Source: Brevibacillus laterosporus (GTDB taxonomy: Bacteria > Bacillota > Bacilli > Brevibacillales > Brevibacillaceae). From it: a DNA stretch of 64,000 nt. Both the position numbers and the translations under genes were made by a program. Positions within the stretch are counted from its first letter, which is position 1, and every line of letters starts with the position of its first letter. The stretch spans positions 420,001 through 484,000 of the forward strand of contig CP033464.1 in assembly GCA_007833815.1 (NCBI GenBank). The letters are read 5' to 3'. Below are positions 56,636 to 64,000 of the stretch, one piece after another. A model generated the notes under the pieces. It did not search any database and had not been told where the DNA came from. It saw only the letters and a list, made by a program, of their open reading frames with translations.

Positions 56636-57762
56636 TGAGTAAGAAACTATTTTTTCTCTCTTTCTTACTTTGTTTTTGTTTGATCCTGGCTAGTTCTGCA
56701 GCCGCTATCAATATACACAATGAAGAGTTATATCATGTGAAATCTAATGAGGTACATCACGGAGATGTGATTACAAATGCTAGCAAAGTTGTTATTGAAG
56801 GAACAGTAGATGGAGACTTATATGCCTTTGCAGAAATGATTGACATAAAAGGGACTGTCACAGGAGATGTAATCTCGTTTGCTTACCTAACAAATGTGTC
56901 GGGGACAGTAGGAGGAAACGTACGCTCTTATTCTCAAGCATTGACTGTCTCAGGTACCATTCAAAAGAATATATCCGCTGGAGCTGACCAGCTTCATATT
57001 AATCAATCAGGGAATGTGAATGGCAGTATTTTAGGTTTTGTCAATGAAATCAATATAGAAGGGCGTGTAGGAAAAGAAACCAATGGGATGTACCATCTTG
57101 CTACGTTTTCCGGTCTCTTAGAACAAGGCACATCCCTCTTTCAAGTAGAAACTCTTCACCTCAAGCCTACAGCTGTCATTAATAGTGATCTTCTTTATTC
57201 ATCATTTGAGCCTGCTCAGATTGATGCTGGTGCCTATATCAAGGGCGAACACAAACATACTTTTATTGAACCTAGACCGTCATTCCGTTCTTTTATGTTA
57301 ATGATGTCTATCTCTTCCTGCTTAAGTACATTAATTTTTTGGCTACTCATCCGTTATTTTTTTGCTGGATCTCTGTACAATGTGGGCGAGAAGCTACATA
57401 CACGCCATCCCTTTAAACAGTTTGGCATTGGACTGCTTATTTTTATCATAGCTCCACTGATTAGTATTGGTATGTTCCTTACTGTTGTCGGTATTCCTGT
57501 GGGCATTACCATTGCGATCGCTTACGCTCTGCTCCTTATTTTAGGAAAAGTGTATGTAGGCACTTGGTTGGGACAAAAATTAATTAGTCGTTTCCATTGG
57601 AAAATTGCACCTTTATTAGCCGAATTTATTGGTGTATTCCTATTAGTCGTTATCATACAAATCCCTTTACTAGGCTTTCTACTCGGAATATTGGTCAGCA
57701 TTTATTTCTTAGGTGCGATTACTAGCTGTGTTCGTGCCAGTAACAAACGAACTGCTCTATAA
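56635..57762 (+). CDS. Bactofilin-like polymer-forming membrane protein
   Basis: A 375-residue protein. After a signal peptide (to about ASSAAA) comes a right-handed beta-helix of bactofilin type with repeats such as VIEGTVDGDLYAFAEMIDIK, GTVTGDVISFAY and GTVGGNVRSYSQ. The C-terminal half has four or so membrane spans (LSTLIFWLLIRYFF, GIGLLIFIIAPLISIGMFLT and others). It is probably the main effector of the sigma/anti-sigma operon, and may act in the envelope. Similar sigma/anti-sigma/bactofilin trios occur in Bacillales. Confidence 0.85.
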   Translation: MSKKLFFLSFLLCFCLILASSAAAINIHNEELYHVKSNEVHHGDVITNASKVVIEGTVDGDLYAFAEMIDIKGTVTGDVISFAYLTNVSGTVGGNVRSYSQALTVSGTIQKNISAGADQLHINQSGNVNGSILGFVNEINIEGRVGKETNGMYHLATFSGLLEQGTSLFQVETLHLKPTAVINSDLLYSSFEPAQIDAGAYIKGEHKHTFIEPRPSFRSFMLMMSISSCLSTLIFWLLIRYFFAGSLYNVGEKLHTRHPFKQFGIGLLIFIIAPLISIGMFLTVVGIPVGITIAIAYALLLILGKVYVGTWLGQKLISRFHWKIAPLLAEFIGVFLLVVIIQIPLLGFLLGILVSIYFLGAITSCVRASNKRTAL

Positions 57763-57834
57763 ACAATAGGCTTTTGCATAAGGTTTAAAATGGGATTTTT
57801 TTGGGTTTAATAATGGGATAGAGCACTGATTCTG

Positions 57835-57864
57835 TTTGACCTTTATTGACCAATTGTGTATGAT
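57835..57864 (+). promoter_or_regulatory. clpP promoter with CtsR-type operator
   Basis: A -35 TTGACC (57836-57841) and -10 TATGAT (57859-57864) are 17 bases apart. The -35 lies inside TTTGACCTTTATTGACC (57835-57851), which on the other strand is GGTCAATAAAGGTCAAA. It matches the CtsR heptad repeat with one mismatch. Heat-shock control of clpP by CtsR is expected. Confidence 0.85.
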
Positions 57865-57893
57865 TATTGTAAGAAAAGGGAGGAGGAACCTGA

Positions 57894-58481
57894 ATGAATA
57901 TGAATCTGATTCCAACTGTTATTGAACAAACCAACCGTGGAGAACGCGCTTACGATATCTATTCCCGCCTGTTAAAAGATCGTATCATCTTCTTAGGAAC
58001 GCCTATCAATGACCAGGTAGCAAATAGCGTTGTGGCACAGCTCTTGTTCCTACAAGCAGAAGATCCTGATAAGGACATCAGTATCTACATAAACAGCCCG
58101 GGTGGATCGATTACAGCCGGTATGGCTATCTATGACACTATGCAATTTATTAAACCAGATGTATCAACCATCTGTGTGGGATTAGCAGCTTCTATGGGTT
58201 CGTTCCTGCTTTGTGCCGGAGCAAAAGGAAAGCGTTACGCTTTGCCTAATAGCGAAATCATGATTCACCAACCTCTAGGTGGCGCTCAAGGTCAAGCAAG
58301 CGACATCGAAATTGCCGCAAAACGTATTATTAAAATGCGTGAACACCTTAACCGCATTTATGCTGAGCGTACTGGTCAACCATACGAGCAAATTGCTAAA
58401 GATACGGATCGCGATAACTTCCTGTCTGCTCAATCCGCAAAAGAATATGGCTTGATCGACGAAGTCATCACAAGAAAATAA
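57894..58481 (+). CDS. clpP: ATP-dependent Clp protease proteolytic subunit
   Basis: A 195-residue serine peptidase that forms the Clp barrel. The catalytic serine is S100 in [11 protein letters not shown] and the histidine H125 in MIHQPLGG, with the aspartate further on in DTDRDNF. N-terminal [20 protein letters not shown] is typical. GGAGG precedes the start. It lies beside crh-whiA-yvcK-rapZ as in B. subtilis, but on the opposite strand. Confidence 0.97.
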   Translation: MNMNLIPTVIEQTNRGERAYDIYSRLLKDRIIFLGTPINDQVANSVVAQLLFLQAEDPDKDISIYINSPGGSITAGMAIYDTMQFIKPDVSTICVGLAASMGSFLLCAGAKGKRYALPNSEIMIHQPLGGAQGQASDIEIAAKRIIKMREHLNRIYAERTGQPYEQIAKDTDRDNFLSAQSAKEYGLIDEVITRK

Positions 58482-58495
58482 GTATAGATACACAT

Positions 58496-58526
58496 AAAGA
58501 GGGCGACTTAGGTTGCCCTCTTTTGC
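58496..58526. terminator. Bidirectional terminator between clpP and the 62-aa gene
   Basis: AAAGAGGGC / GCCCTCTTT stem with a ten-base loop and T runs on both strands. Confidence 0.85.
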
Positions 58527-58537
58527 ATGTTCGTTCA

Positions 58538-58726
58538 TCAGTTAGTTGATGCCATATTTGTATATTCTCCATCCATAGAATCAACTGTAGTCTCTTCAAT
58601 CAAACCGTTGTGGTCAGCAACTATCCCGCCTCCCAGCCCCTCATTTACCATGCGATCAATATCCATAAAGTTCTTATCTCTGCCTTCTAGACAGCAATCT
58701 GGTAATCCCTTAGCTTTGTTTGACAT
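58538..58726 (-). CDS. Small conserved-looking hypothetical protein
   Basis: A 62-residue protein with a strong AGGAGGG ribosome site seven bases before the ATG. It reads MSNKAKGLPDCCLEGRDKNF and MDIDRMVNEGLGGGIVADHN, then an acidic tail. It has an adjacent cysteine pair and no membrane segment. It sits alone between terminators, convergent with clpP. I do not recognise a family, although the strong start argues that it is translated. Confidence 0.65.
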   Translation of the reverse strand: MSNKAKGLPDCCLEGRDKNFMDIDRMVNEGLGGGIVADHNGLIEETTVDSMDGEYTNMASTN

Positions 58727-58791
58727 GCTCTTCCCTCCTGGCTTAGATGTTCCTAATTAGCATCTCACCACAAGTAGCAGGTCATGCAAAC

Positions 58792-58816
58792 AAAAAACCA
58801 GCAATACCTGCTGGTT
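58792..58816 (-). terminator. Terminator of the rapZ-yvcK-whiA-crh cluster
   Basis: AACCAGCA / TGCTGGTT stem followed by TTTTGTTTG on the minus strand. Confidence 0.88.
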
Positions 58817-58830
58817 TAGCGTTTACATTT

Positions 58831-59088
58831 TTATTCATCCTTATCAATCAGGTTAACTAGTGTATCAACTGCCATTTGGGCATCATCCCCACTAGCCAAG
58901 ATGGTAATTTCCGTTCCCGAGCTGATCGCCAAACTCATAATTCCCATGATACTTTTGGCATTCACCTTTTTATTGTCTTTTTCTACGTAAATTTCAGAAC
59001 GGTATCGATTTGCTTCTTGAACAAAGAATGCCGCTGGGCGGGCTTGTAACCCGGTTTTAAGCTTAACCATAACCCGTTGCTGTACCAT
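58831..59088 (-). CDS. crh: HPr-like catabolite repression protein Crh
   Basis: An 85-residue HPr paralogue. The active-site histidine of HPr is replaced by glutamine (Q15 in GLQARP) while the regulatory serine S46 in AKSIMGIMSL is kept. This is the mark of Crh, which takes part in CcpA-mediated catabolite repression but not in sugar phosphotransfer. It is the last gene of the rapZ-yvcK-whiA-crh cluster. Confidence 0.95.
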   Translation of the reverse strand: MVQQRVMVKLKTGLQARPAAFFVQEANRYRSEIYVEKDNKKVNAKSIMGIMSLAISSGTEITILASGDDAQMAVDTLVNLIDKDE

Positions 59089-59138
59089 CTTGGACCTCCC
59101 CGCTTGGAATTTTCCTTTATTTCTATTATAACATGTCC

Positions 59139-60086
59139 CTACGTAGAAAAACTCAGTTTTTCTCGCAAGTTATCTGCAATCTCATTTATCTTACGCAAGC
59201 GATGGTTAATGCCTGACTTGCTCACAACCCCACTTGGAATCATTTCGCCTAATTCCTTCAGGTTAATGTCAGGATTCTGCAAGCGGAGTTCCGCCACCTC
59301 ACGTAAGCGAATAGGTAAGTTTTCAAGGCCGAGCTCTTTCTCGATCAATTGAATATTCTCCATTTGTTTAGTAGCAGCATTGACCGTTTTATTGATATTC
59401 GCAATCTCACAGTTATGCAAACGATTAACTGAATTCCGCATGTCTTTAACAATACGCACATCTTCAAAATATAACAAAGCCTGATGCGCCCCAATTACAC
59501 TCAAGAAGTCCGTAATTTTTTCGCCTTCTTTTATGTACATGACAAAACCTTTTTTGCGTTCAATACATTTGGCATTCAATTCATAGCGATTAGCTAGATC
59601 GGTTAACGCTTCACAAAAATCTTGATAAGCAGAGAAAATTTCCAAATGATAGCTAGAAGCCTCAGGGTGATTTACAGAACCACCTGCTAAAAAGGCTCCT
59701 CGAAGAAACGCACGTACGCAACATTCATTCGCCACGAGATCATGTGAAATACCCGGATAAAAGGTTAAATTCTTATCCATAATACGTAAGTCTTCCAGGA
59801 TCTCATAAGCCCGAAGTGGAATTCGCACAATATACACGTTGTTTTTTTTCAGACGCATTTTTTTACGCACCAATAACTCGGCATGAATCTGAAAAATTTG
59901 CTTAACCAACGTGTAAATTCTTCGTGCGATCGCCGCATTCTCTGTAGAGATATCCAAAATAAATTTTCCGGTTCCTAGTTGAATGGTTCCGTTCATACGA
60001 ATTAGTGCAGCAAGTTCCGATCGATTACAGCAAGTTGAACCTTCAATCAACGTTAACTCTTTTTTTGTGTGTGCGGCGAATGACAT
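59139..60086 (-). CDS. whiA: DNA-binding protein WhiA
   Basis: A 315-residue protein with an N-terminal LAGLIDADG-homing-endonuclease-like fold ([33 protein letters not shown]) and a C-terminal HTH ([20 protein letters not shown] followed by [10 protein letters not shown]). In Gram-positives it influences division and chromosome segregation; in actinomycetes it is a sporulation regulator. It lies six bases after yvcK. Confidence 0.95.
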   Translation of the reverse strand: MSFAAHTKKELTLIEGSTCCNRSELAALIRMNGTIQLGTGKFILDISTENAAIARRIYTLVKQIFQIHAELLVRKKMRLKKNNVYIVRIPLRAYEILEDLRIMDKNLTFYPGISHDLVANECCVRAFLRGAFLAGGSVNHPEASSYHLEIFSAYQDFCEALTDLANRYELNAKCIERKKGFVMYIKEGEKITDFLSVIGAHQALLYFEDVRIVKDMRNSVNRLHNCEIANINKTVNAATKQMENIQLIEKELGLENLPIRLREVAELRLQNPDINLKELGEMIPSGVVSKSGINHRLRKINEIADNLREKLSFST

Positions 60087-60092
60087 GTCACA

Positions 60093-61079
60093 TCACTTCC
60101 TTTCTAGTTGCGATATAATCTGGCGAAGGATAGCCACGATCTCCTGACTCACTCGTTTTGCATCGTGACGTAAGTACAATTCCCCATAGGTAATCATAGG
60201 CTCAGCCACAATCGTCACGCCTAAATCCTTCAACTTATCCATATCACATAAGACTGGATATGCGTTTTTTTCTGCGTATTTAGCTAAATAATCTTCAGGT
60301 ACCTGTTCGGTATTTACCACAATTGTATCTAAAAACTCTACCCCAACATGATCATATAAGGCTCTGACATGATCATAAGCTGTAAAGTTATCGGTTTCAC
60401 CTGGTTGAGTCATTACATTACAAATATATACTTTTGGTGCAGATGATTCCAGTATTGTCTCAAAAACACCGTTAACTAATAAATTGGGTAAGATACTCGT
60501 ATACAGGCTACCCGGCCCCAAAATAATCGCATCTGCTTCTTTGATTGCATCTAAAGCTTCAATCAGAGGACGCGCATCTGCTGGATCTAGAAAGACTCGC
60601 TTGATCTTCTTTCCTGACAACGGGATTTGTGATTCTCCTGAGACGATTGTTCCGTCTTCCATTTCCGCTTTTAACAGGATAGATTGAGTAGATGATGGCA
60701 ACACATCCCCGCGTACCGCTAAAACCCTGCTGAGTGCCTTTACGGCCGTGACAAAGTCCCCTGTAATATCATTCATGGCAGCAAGCAACAGATTTCCTAA
60801 ATTATGACCAGCTAAGCCAGTTCCGGTGTTAAATCGATATTGCATCAACTGCTTCATTAATGGTTCTGCGTCAGCAAGTGATGTTAACACGTTGCGAATA
60901 TCTCCTGGGGGTAACATATCCATCTCTTCCCGAAGACGCCCTGAGCTTCCGCCATCATCAGCAACCGTAACAACAGCCGTGATATGAACAGCCTCTTCTT
61001 TCAAACCGCGTAACAGGACGGACAGACCTGTCCCTCCTCCTATTACCACGACTTTCAACATTTCTTCTCTTTGTTGCAT
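60093..61079 (-). CDS. yvcK: YvcK/CofD-like gluconeogenesis factor
   Basis: About 328 residues. It has the Rossmann-like GGGTGLSVLLRGLKE, VADDGGSSGRLREE, DIRNVLTSLAD and a C-terminal ligand-binding part (ILGPGSLYTSILPNLLV). YvcK binds UDP-sugars and is needed for growth and shape on gluconeogenic carbon sources. I start at the ATG at 61079 with a GAGAGG site seven bases upstream; the ATG at 61103 is also possible. Between rapZ and whiA. Confidence 0.95.
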   Translation of the reverse strand: MQQREEMLKVVVIGGGTGLSVLLRGLKEEAVHITAVVTVADDGGSSGRLREEMDMLPPGDIRNVLTSLADAEPLMKQLMQYRFNTGTGLAGHNLGNLLLAAMNDITGDFVTAVKALSRVLAVRGDVLPSSTQSILLKAEMEDGTIVSGESQIPLSGKKIKRVFLDPADARPLIEALDAIKEADAIILGPGSLYTSILPNLLVNGVFETILESSAPKVYICNVMTQPGETDNFTAYDHVRALYDHVGVEFLDTIVVNTEQVPEDYLAKYAEKNAYPVLCDMDKLKDLGVTIVAEPMITYGELYLRHDAKRVSQEIVAILRQIISQLERK

Positions 61080-61176
61080 GTTCGTGCCTCTCCCTAATGC
61101 CATAGGTCACCTCGATTCCCTTTGTTGAGAGTTCTTTGGTGCTGATTCCCATTTATTCTTTTCTTATCATCTTATG

Positions 61177-62058
61177 TTATTTATTCTTTTCGATGTCACG
61201 ATGTGTAACGCGAACCTGATAATCTTTACGGAACGTTTCACCAATATGCTCTGCAATTGCCACAGATCGATGCTTTCCGCCTGTACATCCGATACCGACG
61301 ACTAGCTGACTTTTCCCTTCCCGTTGATAATGAGGAATGGTAAAATTCAGAAAATCGATCAGCCGTGTCAAAAATTCTTGTGTATCGGTCCATTTCATGA
61401 CGTAATTAGCGACATCGCTATCACAACCCGTTTTTGGTCGCAAATCATCAACATAATGCGGATTCGGTAAAAAGCGCACATCAAAGACTAAGTCAGCATC
61501 AATCGGAATGCCATACTTAAAGCCAAATGACTGAACATTAAGGGTCCATTCAGAGCTTTGTTGTGAGTACTGATTTATAATTTTATCACGAAGCTGCATT
61601 GGCTTCATTTGACTTGTATCAATAATTTGATTTGCTCTGCCCTTTAAATCTTGAAGAAGTCTACGTTCAGCCATAATTCCCTCTAAAGGCGTACCTGTTG
61701 GGGAAAGGGGATGGCGTCTTCTTGTTTCTTTATAGCGACGAACCAGGTTTTGATCATTCGCATCTAAGAATAGAATCTGAAAATGTATTCCTTCTCTTTC
61801 TGATAATCCATCAATAGCATCAAAAAGACTGTCAAAGAATTCACGCCCGCGTAAATCAATGACAAGAGCTACTCGTTCAATCCCACGTCCCGACTGAATA
61901 ATAAGCTCTGCGAATTTAGGAATAAGGATTGGTGGCAAATTATCTACACAGAAAAAACCTAGATCCTCTAGACTTTGCACAGCTGTGGTTTTCCCCGCTC
62001 CTGACATGCCTGTAATAATGAGTAAGTTTACTGCTTTTTGTTTACTATCTTCACCCAT
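61177..62058 (-). CDS. rapZ: RNase adapter protein RapZ
   Basis: About 293 residues. The P-loop NTPase half has [20 protein letters not shown] and [12 protein letters not shown]; the C-terminal half has [18 protein letters not shown], the sugar-phosphate-binding part. In E. coli it controls glucosamine-6-phosphate synthase through small RNAs; the Firmicute homologue (YvcJ) hydrolyses nucleotides. I start at the ATG at 62058 (GGAGG seven bases upstream), not at 62091. It heads the cluster with yvcK, whiA and crh. Confidence 0.95.
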   Translation of the reverse strand: MGEDSKQKAVNLLIITGMSGAGKTTAVQSLEDLGFFCVDNLPPILIPKFAELIIQSGRGIERVALVIDLRGREFFDSLFDAIDGLSEREGIHFQILFLDANDQNLVRRYKETRRRHPLSPTGTPLEGIMAERRLLQDLKGRANQIIDTSQMKPMQLRDKIINQYSQQSSEWTLNVQSFGFKYGIPIDADLVFDVRFLPNPHYVDDLRPKTGCDSDVANYVMKWTDTQEFLTRLIDFLNFTIPHYQREGKSQLVVGIGCTGGKHRSVAIAEHIGETFRKDYQVRVTHRDIEKNK

Positions 62059-62159
62059 TTTCTCGCCTCCATCCTCCTCTAAGGATACCATATGTCACAC
62101 TCCCCAGTAAGCTTTTCCTTATTATTCATGCAAGAAAACCCAAATTTTTCCGGCCAAAA

Positions 62160-62189
62160 AAAAAGACGTGGTCTATCCGCAGACCACGC
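62160..62189 (-). terminator. Terminator of trxB
   Basis: Eight-base stem CGTGGTCT / AGACCACG followed by TCTTTTTTTTT on the minus strand. Confidence 0.92.
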
Positions 62190-62284
62190 AATCAAGGTTA
62201 TATAGAAAAAGGGGGCAATTCACATTCAATAAAGTAACTATCTGTATTGTACCCGCCTAATATTTCAGTAGTGTTACAAGGATT

Positions 62285-63268
<984 letters not shown>

Positions 63269-63364
63269 TTAGCCTCTTCTATCATCAATATATAACACAG
63301 TTTCTTTATAGATTGTAACGTTATAAGATAACAGATTATACTTATTATAAAATAAGAATTCTTT

Positions 63365-64000
63365 TTAATCAATATAAGACAAAGCCCGTAAACATTTTGT
63401 CAAAGTTGACTTAGAAACTCCGTATTGCTCAGCAATACTATTCTGGGAAATTTTATGAATGCCCTTCGCTCTTTCATATAAGTAATCTAATGCAGCTGCC
63501 CATGCCTCCAGCTTACGAACTTGAATTTGTTCTTTTTGACTAATGTAGTATTTCCACTGGTGAATCATCCACTCACGCTTCTCTTGATCGGTTGGTGAGG
63601 ATAATTGTTCCGTAATAATGAACTCCACTTGATCGGTTATCGTTTGTTTGTGTGAAGTGTTAATCAAATCTAAAGAGAAGTCTTCAGCTTGGTCTCTTTG
63701 ATCTAGTGTGGTGTGATTTCCCTTTGGCCATTCATTAGAATTAGAAGTGACCTCTTTCAATACCGATTCCTTATTATTTTCCATTTCAATTCTTGCCACT
63801 AACTCTTCAAGAGCTGTTATCGCTACTTCTTTCAATTCTTCATTATTTGTGATGTCTATATAATACTCCAATGTGGAAATTGCTTCAGAATCACCTATCA
63901 TAGCCAAGGTACGGATAACCGTTTCCTTAGATTCTTCCTTGCCATGTTGTAGGGCCCATAGCATAGAGGCTCTTACCATCGGATTATATTTAAAATCCTC
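63365..64000 (-). CDS. HTH- and HEAT-repeat-like protein, 5' end beyond window
   Basis: The frame has no stop up to the right edge, so the gene starts outside the window; the first ATG inside (63979) is internal. The visible 211 residues show helical repeats (ESKETVIRTLAMIGDSEAIS and ELKEVAITALEELVARIEME), a charged linker, and a C-terminal helix-turn-helix KISQNSIAEQYGVSKSTLTK. It lies directly upstream of trxB on the same strand. The DNA-binding end suggests a regulator or a protein that recruits a partner; the family is not certain. Confidence 0.75.
   Translation of the reverse strand, partial: EDFKYNPMVRASMLWALQHGKEESKETVIRTLAMIGDSEAISTLEYYIDITNNEELKEVAITALEELVARIEMENNKESVLKEVTSNSNEWPKGNHTTLDQRDQAEDFSLDLINTSHKQTITDQVEFIITEQLSSPTDQEKREWMIHQWKYYISQKEQIQVRKLEAWAAALDYLYERAKGIHKISQNSIAEQYGVSKSTLTKCLRALSYID

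Overview
The window looks like the chromosome of a low-GC, endospore-forming Firmicute of the Brevibacillus group, quite possibly B. laterosporus. The species is inferred. Support comes from the cggR-gap-pgk-tpiA-gpmI-eno glycolytic operon, the rapZ-yvcK-whiA-crh cluster, clpP with a CtsR-type box, a Spo0E-like protein, and a tmRNA whose tag reads GNKQLSLAA. Most genes lie on the minus strand.

Region by region. 1-5.6 kb: a truncated gene of unknown function, an aldo/keto reductase, a complete IS200/IS605 element (TnpA and TnpB), two damaged small genes, a membrane-anchored alpha/beta hydrolase and a DUF1992 protein. 5.6-8.7 kb: an iron-siderophore ABC operon (two permeases and a binding lipoprotein, no ATPase) behind a Fur-like box. 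8.8-13 kb: a four-gene envelope operon of a CapD/PseB-like dehydratase, a MurG paralogue, a response regulator and a histidine kinase. 13-17 kb: a signalling segment with a secreted 165-aa protein, a Spo0E-like protein, and an RRNPP-type quorum-sensing receptor (broken by a frameshift) followed directly by a 41-aa secreted pro-peptide. 17-25 kb: an oligopeptide ABC operon ending in a 60-aa acidic peptide gene, then a second two-component system. 25-34 kb: mixed accessory genes, including DUF418, a hydrolase, a lectin fragment, YwbE, a frameshifted beta-propeller gene, a zinc-ribbon protein, PhzF, and a secreted bacteriocin-like protein with a small two-TM partner.

34.4-38.8 kb: an ssrA-bounded segment. 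The intact tmRNA gene lies at 38436-38787. A diverged copy of its 3' two thirds plus terminator lies 3.9 kb away. Between them are a FusB-type EF-G-binding protein, a 31-aa peptide gene, a CD3324-type HTH protein, an unknown 347-aa protein and an orphan toxin C-terminal domain with a presumed immunity gene. A third, decayed ssrA-like patch lies near 26.7 kb, so the tmRNA 3' side appears to have been rearranged more than once.

38.9-64 kb: mostly core genome. It holds smpB, rnr, secG, a membrane cytochrome c, the glycolytic operon with a CggR operator, a glutaredoxin-like protein, rpoN, tRNA-Arg(CCG), several small membrane proteins, an ECF sigma/anti-sigma/bactofilin-like operon, clpP, crh-whiA-yvcK-rapZ, trxB and a truncated HTH protein at the right edge.
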